64,000 nt of DNA from Siphlonurus alternatus (lineage: Eukaryota; Arthropoda; Insecta; Ephemeroptera; Siphlonuridae). The notes beneath the pieces were generated by a model. It had not been told where the DNA came from. It ran no database searches and worked only from the letters and a program-made list of their open reading frames with translations. How positions within the stretch are numbered: position 1 is the first letter of the stretch; each line of letters starts with the position of its first letter. Of the stretch, positions 1-12,620 are shown piece by piece. The translations under genes and the position numbers were made by a program. The stretch covers positions 1,386,066 through 1,450,065 of the forward strand of contig OX463781.1 in NCBI GenBank assembly GCA_949825025.1, written 5' to 3'.

Positions 1-143
<143 letters not shown>

Positions 144-2392
144 CTTATAAATTTCATATAGTTGTGTTTTCGACATCTTCTTTCGATTGAGCTGTTAAAA
201 AGTGACATGCAGGAACCTAATTGCAATGAAAAGAAAAGTTATTTACATTTATTTGAGTCTAGCAAATCGATATTCTCGGCGATCGATCTTGACGAGTCTA
301 ATGATCGATAAATCATTGCCAGATAATTGTAAACAAAGCTAGGTTTTTTACATTGAGTCTAGCAGATCGATTTTCTTAGCGATCGATCTTGAAAAGTGTG
401 TTTATAATCGATAGAACAGCAGATAATGAAAACTTTTGCACGCTGATAACTTTGGAATCATTGTCTGACATTCAATGCTAGCAAGAAAGTTTTAAAGTTA
501 ATTTTTAATTCGTCACCTGCAAAATAAATTCATAAATATATATAAATATTATTTTTGGGGAAGTTGAACCTTAATTGACACTACTGAATTAAATAAATTG
601 AAAGGTATATTTTAAAGATGATAAATTCTATAACCATATTGCCGTTCAATTTATCCAGCACATATATATTGCTGTTTACTGCAACACTCTGAGATGGATG
701 AACACAGTTGAACTGACATGGCTATCAACAACCAATCTTGACTTACTGTTTTTCATTTTCTTTTACAAGACTGACCACATCACCATTTGGTTGTATTCAT
801 TTTCAACATAAATCAATAAAAATTGATTAAATTTATTTAACATAATAGTAACAAAATATCATTTTCATAACGCCAGGAATTACAATAACAAATTTATAAA
901 ATTTAATCTGTGTGTCCTGTTTGCTTTCCCCACGGCAAATTTAACTTTTATGTACAAAAAAAGCAGATTTCAAGAGTTTTTCTTTCATAATTTATATCAT
1001 CTTGCAAATTCGTAATCTCAAATTACTTGCAAATTAATTTCCTACAATTCGCAATCAGGTATATAGGTTAATTGATGGAGCTCGTCTCGCGGTGAACATA
1101 TATGAGAGGATATTGACAGTCACGCTGTGCAATTTCCCCTCCCCATGTCTGTGACAACCACTAATTGCAAAGTGTCATTAGATCATTTTCCCTCGCCACG
1201 TGACCCTCCCCCTGAGTGTTAAACTCGTCCTTGTTTTGTGTGTGGTAACTGCAGCAAGTAAGTTGAATTCTGGAGCAAGTTTGGTGCCGAGTGTCTTGAT
1301 TATGGTTTCTCATCATCACTGCCAGGTGGATACCGGGTCAGTTCCTCCTCTCCTAGTCACCCCTTTCATCGTAAGGGTTGTAAGGGACACTAAATATTAC
1401 CTCAAGCTCTCTCCTGATCACCCTCCGGGTCTGCATTTGTATAGGTTATACTTCATACAGGCTAGACATACGAAAAAATTTCTTATTCTGAGAAACGTAT
1501 ATATGCTATATATGGTAGCAGTGTGGCAAGCTGGAAGTTTTGTAGAAATAAGCTTCAATAACATCAATAAAATAACATCAGACGCTGGAACGTAAAAAAA
1601 AAAAAAAAAAAAATGTCGTTCTGGATTTAGAGTCCTTTATATCTTTCTTTTTCACCAATTGTATGTTACTAAGCGATTACTGATTATAAATATACGATAC
1701 TTTTATAAGAAAACAAAGCACTGAAGTTGTAATTATGTTTCAATTTTCAAATTCCATCTTTCCTATTAATTATAAAAAAAAACTTCACACATTATTCATA
1801 CCTCAGCAAGATGTATAAAATATTACATTTACGTGGGAAAACGTTCCTCATTTTTAACTGAAACATTTTTAAATATATCTACTGTTAAGTAGTTAAAACG
1901 AATATTTTTAACGTAACTTTCTCGTATGGCTAGTCCGTATATACACCAGGAGTTTCATTTTATTTCATTGTTATTTCTGAAAGTTTTGATTTTTCTACTT
2001 TGGTTCCGACGTGTAAAGAGAGGAAACTTTGTTTATATTGACGGCTGCCCGCGTGGGAGTCGAGAAAAACTTCAGACTGAGAGAAACTTGCTCGGAAATA
2101 ATTATCTTCCTGCGAGCGAAATTTCTACACGAATGTCGCAAAATTGTCGCCAATTTGTTTCATTGTTCACCCACTGCTCTAGTTTTATTTTGCATTCTAC
2201 GAAAATATAAGACAAGACTAGACAGTCTCACGTCCATTGATACAGTATTCCTCAAATTTGTTAAATTACTTTAGACAAATATCATAGATTTGATGTCCAA
2301 TTGACTTCAGACCTTTTCCAGAATCATCTGTACACCTGCCTGCTTTGCTGTAGAAAAGAGAAGGGGGAGACAGAGGTGATTTTATAACATTA

Positions 2393-2647
2393 CCAGTTGA
2401 TAAACTACGTCTTCAACTCATCTTTTACTCGTCTAACTTCAATCTTTTTACCTCTAAAACACATCTTATTTCCTCCTCGTTCAAAGTGCCGATGAAATGA
2501 ATGCAAACATTTCTAACATGTTATGCTCAGTAAGAGGAAAAATACGTAATCTCGTCCTTTTTCCTCTCAAATGGTGCAAAATGGGAGGAAATTAGATGAG
2601 GAGAGAACTTAATAACGAATAAAAGATGAGATTTATTTCAACTCGGG
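2393..2647 (+). mobile_element. MITE family A, copy 1
   Basis: Family A is about 250-280 bp and begins CC(C)TAGTTGAAAAATTACGTC, then TTCAACTCATCCTTTACACG. It ends TTTATTTCAACTCGGG. The ends form short imperfect inverted repeats around GTTGAA. It contains TAAAATGTTAGAAATATTGT and related blocks in reverse sense, and no ORF. About 17 copies occur in this window in both orientations, which is the evidence that it is mobile. Confidence 0.85.
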
Positions 2648-3421
2648 CAAAAGGGACAAAGAAGAGAACAGATAAACAATGTTAGTGACAGACACGCCCG
2701 CGGTAATATCGTCCCCCCCCCCCTCGTATCCGGAACGCCACTCTGCGAACAACAGCTTCAAATTCATTGGTTTCCATTTCCACCCTCGCTGTGTGGTACA
2801 TTTCTGTGTGCTGAGCCCTCCATCAAAAAAGCGTACATAAAAAAATCAAATATTTTTTTTCCTACCAAAGCTTGATGTGACAATAATATTTTTTGAGTTT
2901 CTTATTGTAATTTTGGTCTGAGAGGCTGTGATCAGTAGAGAGATCAATCTCAAATCCTGCAGTAAATTTTGTTTTTTTATCATCCCCGGCTTACAAAGCC
3001 AGTGGGTGAAATTCGTACCCCCAGCATTTTTTAAGACGACAAAAAAATAAGTCAATAAAAAAATTCAACTTTTTTTATAGATGAAAAACATATAACAATA
3101 TTTACAAGATAATTTTGAGTTATTCGATTATGACCAAAATATTTATTAAATAGTTGAATAGTTGCCTATTTTTATGGCAGTCTCCTCTCTTCAGTTGCTC
3201 TATTGCTCCATAATTTGTCTCGTTAGCTTAGTGGAGAGCCTGATAAGGAAACAAAGCTTAATTAAAATTTAATGAGTCGTCACAAAGGACACAAGTTCAC
3301 ATTTTTGTTGAGTTAAAAGATCACTGACAAAATTATCATGCGGTGAGCCACAATTGAATTTATTGAGACTTCGGGCCTGTGAACCAAGCAGTCATTGCTC
3401 GTAAAAATAGTGTGCCTAAAA

Positions 3422-3682
3422 TAGAGGCTTCAAGTCAGCTGATTATGTCGTGTTCCCAACCAAACTTATGTAGAAAAAAACAACTTAAAATTGCTTTTTT
3501 GGCATTAAAGAAATGTTGTAGAGGATAAGGAGCTTTTGATTCATTATCAGATGACCCCTAAATGGGGGGGTTTCAAAAAATTGCTTTAATATTATATAGA
3601 ACAAGTTAATTTACTGATAAAAAATTTAATTTTTTTAACATGGTGGCTTATAGAGAAAATTTTCCCGCCGGGGAACACTTGA
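3422..3682. mobile_element. MITE family D (AGAGGCTTCAAGT ends), copy 1
   Basis: Left end ATAGAGGCTTCAAGTCAGCTG, right part with a TTTTCCCGCCGGGGAACACT-like block ending CACTTGAAG. The same ends occur inverted at 38541-38931 and in shorter relatives at 52462-52732 and 63525-63810. Confidence 0.65.
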
Positions 3683-3845
3683 AGACTACAGTTATTTGTA
3701 AGAAATCCGTCCCGCTTTTTGCAGCCACTGGTGTGGAGAGAGGTCACGTGACCTCAGAAGAGAACGTATTATTGAATTTTCTGAGACTCTTCAAGCACGT
3801 TAAATGCATATTTATTATTTATGTACCGAAGGGATTATAAAAAGT

Positions 3846-3985
3846 GATAATTTTTCCATGGTATCGGCAACGTTGTGTATTGTATTTGTGAAGTATGGGT
3901 CAGTCGTGCTGCTTCTCTTATCACTCAACCATGATGTCAGTTTTTTTATGACATCACTCATACGGACTGTGTATTTGTAAATAAT
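3846..3985 (+). repeat. Interspersed repeat family E, copy 1
   Basis: About 130 bp with the shared blocks ATCGGCAACG, GCTGCTTCTCTTATCACTCA and TGATGTCA, followed by CTGTGTAT. Related copies are at 19735-19862, 54062-54530 (split) and 56215-56350. The class is unknown and there is no ORF. Confidence 0.6.
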
Positions 3986-4079
3986 ATAGACTCTTACCCC
4001 CCCCCCCCCTCTCAACGACGAGCATTTATATTTCTTTTGAAATTGTGGGCTGCCAGTTATTATTTAATTCGTTTCTTAA

Positions 4080-4221
4080 GCCTGTATTACACGATACAGT
4101 TTTGCATACAATTTTTCCTTACAAGAAAATTTCATCTCCACACAAACAAATGGAGTTGAAATTTTCTTGTAAGTAAAAATTGTATACAATAGTTAGAAAA
4201 ATTGTATCGAGTAATACCGGC
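4080..4221. mobile_element. MITE family C, copy 1
   Basis: Palindromic element with ends GCCTGTATTACACGATACA and CGAGTAATACCGGC and a central CAAATGGAGTTG. The arms share TACAATTTTTCCTTACAAGA. Copies are at 5394-5537 and 38598-38717. Confidence 0.8.
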
Positions 4222-5393
4222 TTTATATTCGTGTTTCCAATTTTCAAACTAATATATTTTTATTACAATATATATATATTTATATATATACATGAGCTAA
4301 AATTTCTAATATATTTATTAACAATATACCTATACATCATATACCAATTAATTTAATTTTATGTTATTTATAAATCTCAGTTTTTTGGAATCTCAGAACT
4401 TGCCCCCCTGATTTTTATTAGACTTGTGAGAATTTATTTAAAATCGTGCATGGCAAACAAACTTTTAAGTACATTTGTCTGGCCAGTTTCACCAGTTTTG
4501 ACTTTTGTGAAAATTAAACTAGAAATTAATTTTAACTTCCAGTTTGAAACCGGAAATAAAGGTTTAATTGTAAAAAAAAAAAAAAAAAAAAAAAATCACC
4601 CGCTTGAATTTACTCAAATAAGCGAATACGGTTTATGACATTCTCTATTTGTTTAAAATTTCATGTGATTCTCTTTGACAGAAATATTCCAAGACTCCGT
4701 TTTGTTTTACTGAAATATAAGGCTCAATGAAATAAGTGTAAGTGAAGTAACGAAAGATGTTAATTGAAAAATTTCATGAAATGTATTGACCTTTTCTTCG
4801 ATAATTGTGCTAAATATTTTCCATTTTCAATTAATTTTAATTTCAGTGAGAGGAAATAAGTCTCGGAGATTTGAAATGAATTCAATAATGTGGCGACATT
4901 TGCCAGAATGAAATCTACAAATTGCAGCAACCGACATTAGTAATTATTGCTTAACTCAATTATACCCCTGCCGTTGCCATAAGATGTCTACACAATACAC
5001 TCGTCTTAGAAAACGTTCCTTCTACAGCCTTGTTATTCACTAAGAATAACAAATAGTTATTGACTAAGAATAACAAATAATGTTATTGAATAACATAGGA
5101 CCACCCTATGTTGTTGTTAGATGTGATTTGAGAGAAGCACTTACAATTGTTAGTCTGAATTGAACATCGGTTTCAAGTGCAGCCAATCGCCTCGTAGATT
5201 ACACGGGGAGAAATAATTCAAAGTGGGTGGTGACTGAACACTTTGTGTGAATGGGATATCATTTTTTAGCCACCAATTAATAAGCCTGGTTTTCATGCAT
5301 TTTGTGTAAAGAAATATGTATTTTGTCTTTCTGCTAAATAAACATATATATATTATTATTAGTTCAATTTAAAAGAAGCAAAAAACAGACTTA

Positions 5394-5537
5394 AGGCACT
5401 ATTACACGCTACAATTTTTCTAACTATTGCATACAAATTTTTCTTACAAGAAAAATTGAACCCCATTTATTTGTATGGAGATGAAATTTTCTTGCAAGGA
5501 AAACTTGTATGCAAAATTGTATGGTGTAATACTGGCT
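5394..5537. mobile_element. MITE family C, copy 2
   Basis: Same palindrome: GGCACTATTACACGCTACA at the left, ATGGTGTAATACTGGC at the right, arms with TTACAAGAAAA and TTTTCTTGCAAG. Confidence 0.8.
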
Positions 5538-5867
5538 TTATGTAGACTTAGGTAGAAAACAGGCAATATTATAATAATAACAAAAAAAAAACGTGGATGG
5601 CTTTTTTGTCTCAAGTGACCCAACTGAAAGTGCAATTAATGATCAACTTTAGGTAATTAAAGTTGCATTTGAAGTAAATAAATCATCAATATAATATTAT
5701 TTACTATAAGAATATACGTCATTTTTTATTGCATCTGTGCAGCTTCATGACAATCAATATCGATGACAAATGCACCACAAACAATGCAGATGAAACAGTC
5801 GAGTTTTCGTCGCGTTCCCTCCCGAAGTAGCCCTGGCTTTCATATTTGTGACACTTAGGTCACTATA

Positions 5868-6009
5868 AGGGGCATTCACAAAGTCTTAAGGCCACATTTA
5901 AGGCTCGATAATTTAAAGCTTGATTTTAGACTTGTTTCTTAGACCCAAAATTTCTGGTCTTAAATTATTGAGCCTTAATTGTGGCCTTAAGGCTTTGTGA
6001 ATGCCCCTT
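5868..6009. mobile_element. Palindromic MITE, GGGGCATTCACAAAG ends
   Basis: Inverted ends AGGGGCATTCACAAAGTCTT and AAGGCTTTGTGAATGCCCCT with matching inner blocks TTAAGGC and GCCTTAA. One copy seen. Confidence 0.75.
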
Positions 6010-6167
6010 GATATAATTAAACTGCAAACCATCCAGCAAAGTTTCAAAGTTGAATTATAAACACTTCCGGCTACTTCGGGGGGAAATTTTGAATTATTTA
6101 GAACATGACGTAAAATTCACGTGAATGGAATAAAAAGCCGGAAATGCAACGTTTGGACCTTAAGGGT

Positions 6168-6360
6168 TTAAGGTGCATTTCCATGGAGCGGAGAAAGCGA
6201 GAAAATCGTGTGCCACAGCCAATCAGAGGCTTGGAATTTCCTCACCTTGCGGGGAGCGATTTTATCGCCAACGTAGCCGTCATAGGAAACTGAAGCAAAT
6301 GCGCTTTTCTCGCCCCGCCAAGCCCCGCTCGACATCGCTCCATGGGAAAGCACCTTTGTA
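6168..6360. mobile_element. MITE family F (AAGGTGC ends), copy 1
   Basis: TTTAAGGTGCATTTCCATGG at the left and CCATGGGAAAGCACCTTTG at the right; the arms hold GGAGCG and CGCTCC. Related elements are at 18464-18672, 19305-19495, 27030-27295 and 43331-43555. The overlapping small ORFs on both strands only reflect the palindrome. Confidence 0.75.
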
Positions 6361-6522
6361 AGCTAACGACAGTAGAATGTGTAGGTTTTCTCATTTTGTG
6401 TCTTCTATTTCCCTCTTGGACGTATATAAGGTCGATCAGGTGCAGAAATACATGGCAGGGTTACTGCGAACACGTATGCACCCACCTATAGTGTGTGCAG
6501 CAAGGGCATCTTGGGGACATTA

Positions 6523-6666
6523 AGGCGCTGTTCAGAAATGCTCTCGACCAATCCGAAAATTCAAAAATTAGTATTTAATTGAAAATTCAAGTAAACGGAT
6601 ATATCGAATTTTCTGATTGGGCGAGAGCTTTTCCTTTCCATTCCGAAACATTTCTGGATGGTGCTT
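6523..6666. mobile_element. Palindromic MITE, GGCGCTGTTCAGAAATG type
   Basis: Left GCGCTGTTCAGAAATGCTCT, inner CGACCAATC and AAAATTC; right GATTGGGCGAGAGC and CATTTCTGGATGGTGC. Single copy seen. Confidence 0.6.
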
Positions 6667-7067
6667 TACAATTTAAAAAATTTTAACTACATTTTACGTT
6701 ACCAACGACATGTAAGATGAAATAATTGTGGCTGTGCGCACGTAAGTTTTAATGAAAATATTATATTTTCTTCTCTATTACAAAAAAAAAAAAAAAAGAA
6801 AAAAAAACTTTTAAGGAAAATTAATATTTATAATCGTGTTCTTTCAATCTTGAAAAAAAATTCACTAAAAAAATCAATAAAATATTAATTAATTATAAAA
6901 TTGTTATAAAAACTTTAATTATAATATCTCCAATAATAATATTTTTCATATTTTTCAAGGTGTTGTTACATGGTACGTTGCAGCACATTAGAACTCACAG
7001 ACATTTTTATTACTTTTAGTATTTTTCTACAACGATACACCCCTATGAGCTTACAGCTCGCAGCGGG

Positions 7068-7205
7068 GTAATGGGTAGGGATAGGAGGGAAAGGATGGTG
7101 GCCACGGCTTGTTACGCGTCCCAGCATTCGCTGACGTAAGACTGAGGGAACCGTGAAAAACCTCAGTCAGGACGGACACCTCTACTTTTTATCAATGGAC
7201 TCATG
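7068..7205 (-). mobile_element. SINE 3' body fragment
   Basis: Reverse-strand block with CCTCAGTCAGGACGGACACC and GGGAACCGTG, the shared central body of the SINEs seen here. Both ends are missing. It lies head-on to the 5S-headed SINE at 7508-7830. Confidence 0.6.
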
Positions 7206-7507
7206 CAATTCGCAAACTTCTTAAAGTAGGCAAGCAATTAAGTATTCATTTGAAATGAAACTTTCCATAACTCTTCCAAACCTTGTGTCCGATCAGATAT
7301 GTAACAAGTGGGTCGTATTCTTAAGAAGAGTTTTTCTTACCTGTTATATACCTGGTAAAAAAAAACGCTTCTTAAAATATCTCTCCCTAAAACGCTCCTT
7401 AACTCTTCGTGAATCCCACCCAAGACGATTTTTAAAAATTTTAATAAGTTAAGAGGCTTGCTGGACATTTGTCTGGAATTTATACACTTCGCTCAGCATG
7501 CAAATTA

Positions 7508-7830
7508 GAGGTCAAGCGTGGCGCAGTGCAATGACCGGTTCTCGTTAGATCACTAAAGTCAAGCTACGTCGAGCGTGGTTAGTACTTGGATGGGTGACCG
7601 ATCCAAGTAAAAAATTACGTTGCTCCCTCTCTAGGGTATTATACATCTCGCTTATCAGTGCAGTGATGCACTTGTGTGTGGTTCCCCAGGCTTTGGTCAT
7701 AACTTTGGTTCATTGATAAAAAGTAGAGTTGTCCGCCTTTATTATTATACTGTAGTTTTCCACGGTTTCCTCAGTCTCACTTAAGCGAAAGCTGTGACAT
7801 CGCATCACCGTTGTCGGTCATGAAAATCCA
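7508..7830 (+). mobile_element. 5S-rRNA-headed SINE (SINE3-like), copy 1
   Basis: The head contains GTGGTTAGTACTTGGATGGG and GTGACCG after TCTCGTTAGATCAC and AAGTCAAGC. These correspond to the internal promoter part of 5S rRNA (box A, intermediate element, box C). The body TTTCCACGGTTTCCTCAGTC follows. It is degraded, and its 3' end is unclear. Confidence 0.8.
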
Positions 7831-8353
7831 ACTGAACGTTGGTTGTCAAAACGTTACACAAAATACCTGGCTCATGTAACCATCCCTCTATTCGGTTATT
7901 GTTGATGTTAGAGGGATTCATTCTCTTCAACGAGCAATTAAAAATACTCACTCTGACGCTCAAAGATTGCAAATCTCGGAGGAATTGAAAAAAGGCTTCA
8001 CAATTCCTGCCAATTAAAAAACCCTCAGCTACAATTCCCTCTTCTAACGCTGAAATAAAGATTTGTTAGCAACACATCTGTAATTAAATAATTAGTCAAG
8101 ATCTCATAAATATTTTATTTACAGTTTAAATAATTATAACTTCTCTGTTTGTTTTCATTCAAGAAATTTTAAAATTAAATTAATTATTCATCATTATTTG
8201 TAATTCAGCGACACTTCACGAAGATAAATTCAATTGTAACATTTTCGTAGACATTTTCAAAGGTGACAATTAGAGTCGATGACCAATTGAAGGAAAGAAA
8301 CTTCGCTTTTTTGCAGAACCTTTAATTTTTCATTTTTTTCTTCTTTTATTGGT

Positions 8354-8604
8354 CTCGAGTTCAAATAAATTTCATATTTTCTTCGCTATTAAAAGTTCTC
8401 TCGTCAGTTGCCCTCTTACATTTTAGAGAAAAAAGAGGGGAAAATACTAGATTGCGTCTTCTTTCCTCTTCTTGAGCTTAAAATGTTAAAAATATTGTCT
8501 CCATTTTATCCTCACTTTGAGCGAGGAAGAAATAAGAAAGATATATATAAAAAACAGTTTAGATGTGTAAAGGATGAGATAAAGACATAATTTTTAAACT
8601 AAGG
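8354..8604 (-). mobile_element. MITE family A, copy 2
   Basis: Reverse copy: CTCGAGTTCAAATAAATTTC at 8354 to TTTTTAAACTAAGG at 8604, with the CATCCTCACTTTGAGCGAGG-like block in between. Confidence 0.85.
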
Positions 8605-8989
8605 ATTTCTTCTACGACCGGAAATGCCATAACAAATTATTTCTCTGGTTTAAATTTTTTTCAGATTTGTATTAAAAGTATTTTATTTTGTTATTTATAA
8701 CAGGATCTTAATCAATGTAATTAATCTTAGTAATGTAGGTGTAACAAAATGCAGCCCTACACACTTTTTATTACATAATTATTGCAATGTTTCATATAAA
8801 TAACGACGAGACTGAGTTTAATGATAATAATTCATCATTTTTATATACCACTAATGATGTCTTTTTTTTTTAATTTTTTTTTATAACATCCATTAAAATT
8901 GTAGTTATTAAATGTCAACTTTAATATTCTCTTGTGAGCCACATACATAACTGTCACTGTTTGATCAACAATAAAGTCTCTTGTAAATC

Positions 8990-9250
8990 GGGTACTTGAC
9001 ACAGTGGCTTGCGCATCTGATTCGTAATCGGATGGTCGTGAGTTCGATCCCAGGTACCGCCAAACTTTTCACAAGTGGCGGTTGCTAAAGATCACTCGTG
9101 CATCCGGGAGATGATTGATGGCATCCTCCATCAATTTCCGACCATCCTGACTGAGGTGTCCATGGTTCCCTCAGTCACAGCCAGGCAAATACTGTGGAAT
9201 AGATTGTTTGGAAGGGAGCCTCTATATACTCCTCAGCGATACTAAGTTCT
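8990..9250 (+). mobile_element. tRNA-Thr(CGU)-headed SINE
   Basis: The tRNA-like head is at about 8994-9062: A box near ACACAGTGGCTTG, anticodon arm CTGATTCGTAATCGG (anticodon CGT), B box GAGTTCGATCCC. It is followed by the SINE body TCCATGGTTCCCTCAGTC. The head is too diverged in its acceptor stem to be a working tRNA gene. Confidence 0.75.
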
Positions 9251-9278
9251 GACCGATGAGAAGAGAATCGTCCCTCGT

Positions 9279-9423
9279 CCGGAATAATGAGCTATCTGCT
9301 ACCATGATTTCGCTGCAATAATGAGCTATATGCTTTTTCAGGTGAGCGCAAAAATGAACTTTATTTTATATTGATTTACATGCAGCTGCGCTCACCTGAA
9401 ATAGCAGATAGCTCATTATTCCA
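9279..9423. mobile_element. Palindromic MITE, AATAATGAGCTATCTGC ends, copy 1
   Basis: GGAATAATGAGCTATCTGC at the left and GCAGATAGCTCATTATTCC at the right; the inner arms carry AGGTGAGCGCA and TGCGCTCACCT. A second, interrupted copy is at 48935-49350. Confidence 0.75.
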
Positions 9424-10096
9424 GAGGAAGAATTATATTTATATGTTGTGCCCATGAAAGAGATAATAATAATAAAAATCACAGGTGAATGGGTTATTTG
9501 AAAAAGTATTATAGATAATTCAATCTAATTCACCGAAATCTACATTTTATTTCTATTTTGAAACTCTGGAAAAAATTTCAGATTTGGAATGCCTTGTATA
9601 TTTTGCAATGGAAAATCTTCATGGAATTTTTGTATTACATATATACAAAGGACCTTCAGTTATGTTAGAAGCAATTTTTTTTCTGATTCTCTTGAACCAT
9701 CTAAAAAAAAATGCTACAAAACGCTGTGACGTCACAGTCATGCAAATATTTAACACGGAAGCAGAGAAAAAGATGTTACATGACTATAACATCGCTATTC
9801 AAATAAACAAAATACATGCATAATGTTGTCCATTGCAGGCTATATCACTTATATTATTATACCTTTTCTGCATTATATAAATAAGAGAGTTGAGTTTTTC
9901 ACGTGTCAAAATGCATCTGGATCCTCTCAGTGTCAAAGTGTCATTTCTCCCACTTGGATGAGGGACAGTCCGGGACAAAAAACATGGAACAACTTGGTCT
10001 CATTTTCCCACCAATTATATCGTACCGACGGGGGCATCAGGAAATTCTAAATTCTAAACATGTATGATCATGTACTGGATTACGTTGACTTGTATA

Positions 10097-10496
10097 TTTT
10101 TTTTAATCAAATTTAACCCTATTGGGTATACTTCTATTAATTAAATACACACTACTTTGAAATCCCGAACTTTCCGAAACCCTAACTTTAAGCGTTTCGC
10201 GGTCTCTTTCGGAACGGGGGCGGCTATGGCCTTGCAATCCATCTCTGCATTTGCCTGCGACTGAGGAAAACGTGGAAACCTCAGCCAGAATGGACGCTAC
10301 AGCTTTTTTTAATGAACCGGAAGTGCAATGGTTGAAAGCCAGGGGAACCACATAGTGAAAAAGCGCAACGATTTACCCTTGGGTGGTAAACATGGTGTTT
10401 GTTGAAAATGGTCACCCATCAAATTACTAACCACGCTCGGCTTGCTTGACTTCGATGATCTGACGAGACCCGGTCAAAAGCACTGCGCCACACCAC
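10097..10496 (-). mobile_element. 5S-rRNA-headed SINE, copy 2 (near full length)
   Basis: Read on the minus strand: GTGTGGCGCAGTGC, a 5S-like head (TCTCGTCAGATCATCGAAGT, AGCGTGGTTAGTA) and GGGTGACCATTTTC. The body with GAGGTTTCCACGTTTTCCTC follows, then AACCCTATTGGGT-like sequence and an A-rich tail at the low-coordinate end. It is closely similar to 47913-48321. Confidence 0.85.
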
Positions 10497-10953
10497 CCAC
10501 TAGTCTATTATGATAGACCAATAAACTTCTCATTATTAGGTAGACAAAACTTTGATATCATAAAATATACTAGCGGAACAATCCAGCACTAACGAAGCAC
10601 AAATAATACTAAAATTTTGAACTAATTTTGAAAAAATTAGTTCCAACTTGACATCTTCTGTCGAGGCTCGTACTCAGCACATTATGTCACAAGCAGGGAC
10701 TTCTCAAGTGACGTTGTCTGACCAGCTGTCACGTGATGTGTGCCACAGAGGCTGTGATCGGACCGAGGTGTCACAAGTTCAGACCTGTCTCACAGAAGTG
10801 TCCGCAACCCTCAAGTCACACGAACTACGGAAATAAGTATATGTAAAATTAACCCAGGGCAGAATTGTTAAAATACTATTATAGTATGGAACACGTTCTA
10901 TTATAATGATTCTTTCGTCTCACTTCTGTAAAAAATAAAATAAACCCTGTAAA

Positions 10954-10995
10954 GTATGCAACTTGTTATGCTCACGAGCATAACAAGTTGCATAC
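10954..10995. other. Perfect 20-bp stem hairpin
   Basis: Arms 10954-10973 and 10976-10995 are exact reverse complements with only AC between them. There is no T-run after it and no gene adjoins it. Probably the core of a small palindromic element. Confidence 0.8.
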
Positions 10996-12192
10996 CCAGT
11001 AGGGGATTAATGATCAAAACGTACGTACATAAGAATAGCCGATTTGAGATATAGTGGAAAATTGTTATTGTTTAATTTAATTTCTTGTGTGAACAATAGA
11101 CTTTTTGCAAGTAACTGTTAATTTGAAATTTGTTATGACTGTCAAAAATGATTTATATTTTAATAAGAATCGTTTTTTGTTTATATATACATAGAGAATG
11201 GAGTTTTCTTTTCTTTTTTTATTTTAGATTAAGATTATATAAGGCGATTGTAAAAGGTAAGAGCCACAATATGTCTGCATTACCCAAATATCAGACAAGA
11301 AAAAAAGGGCTTCGTCAATTGTCAAATATACACTATACAAATATATATATATTATATTAAATTAGACATAATTCTATACAAAAAAAATGTAACCAAACGA
11401 TTGCACAATACATTCTGAAGTACTTAGAAATATTAACAATTGAAAAAAGATGACGTCATCATTATTATTTCCTATATTATATTCGTACCAAGACAATGTA
11501 ATCTGCTCAACAATTAATTAAATGTTACCTAATCATATAATTTCGGAGACTTGCAATACTCTCTGATTTACTAAACAAAAAAGAACAGTTTATTAATAAT
11601 TGTTCACCAAGTTCATTAATTTCTATTTATAAATTTCTTGTTTATGAAAAATAAAAAGTGAATTATGAATAACCACTGTGACATTTATTATTTATGAAGA
11701 AGTAAATTATTATATTTTGTGGAGAAAAAGTAATGGCCCTCGTAAAAGCAGCAAGTATTCGCCGCAATATCCCGGCTCCAGTGCTTGCCAAATACCACAG
11801 ACAATTTTTTTCAATTTATAACTCGGAAAATGTTTGTGTAATACACACTCTGTTCTCAAGTACCTCAAAACGTTTCTCTTTCCAGGGAGGGGGGCTAAGC
11901 CTCGAGGAGAGTGCTGAATCTTAAACCGGCGTCTTATACAAACAACTGCGTTTGTCATTTATGTATCTTTTATATACTTAAGTTATACAGTTTCTAAATC
12001 AGAACTCGTTTTGTCTCTAAAGCAGTGGTTTTTAAAATATAATATGAGAATTGTGATGTACAAGAACATTAAATGCTGGTTTAATAGGGTCCACATACAC
12101 GCTTATTCATATCGTTCATGTATAATGTACATTTAAGAAAGTGTGCCCATTTGTGTAAACAAAAATAATATGAAGAAAATATCAAAATACAC

Positions 12193-12620
12193 CCTATAGT
12201 TGAGAAATTATGTCTTCAACTCATCCCTTGCACGTCTAAACCTAATCATTTTACCTCCAAAACACATCTTATTTCCTCTTCGCTCAAAATGAGGATGAAA
12301 TAAAAACAATGGGTGCGATTCACGAAGCAGTTAGCCAGGTTTTTTAACCACGTTTAGCTTAACCACGTTTAACTATACCTGTTTTACGTGTTAAACGACC
12401 CTAGTTAAACGTGGTTAAGCTAAACGGGGTTAGAAATCTGGCTAACTGCTTCGTGAATCGCGCTCAATGTTTCTAACATTTTATGCTCAATAAGAGAAAA
12501 GAAGACGTAATCTCGTCTTTTTTCCTCTTTTTTCTTCTCTAAAATGGTGCAAAATAGGAGGGAATTAAGAGAGGAGAGAGCTTAATAGTGAATAAAGGAC
12601 AAAAATTATTTTAATTTGGG
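12193..12620 (+). mobile_element. MITE family A, copy 3, split by another MITE
   Basis: Left part 12193-12310 and right part 12466-12620 together make a normal family A element. The split is made by the 155-bp palindrome listed next. Confidence 0.85.
12311..12465. mobile_element. Palindromic MITE, GGGTGCGATTCACGAAGCAG ends
   Basis: Inverted ends GGGTGCGATTCACGAAGCAG and ACTGCTTCGTGAATCGCGCT with inner GTTAAACG/CGTTTAAC blocks. AAT lies on both sides (12308-12310 and 12466-12468), fitting a 3-bp target duplication. It is inserted in a family A MITE, so it is younger than that copy. A relative is at 35772-35894. Confidence 0.85.

Noticed and set aside
1200..1257. Leucine/valine-rich stretch LPLSVKLVLVLCVVTAAS followed by GTAAGT, like a signal-peptide exon
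   Set aside because: The frame has no ATG (it opens with GTG after a TAG). The donor leaves one base where the first receptor exon needs two, so it cannot join directly. Probably chance.
8994..9062. Possible tRNA-Thr gene
   Set aside because: Good anticodon arm and B box, but no matching acceptor stem. It is followed by a SINE body, and a similar head occurs at 51632.
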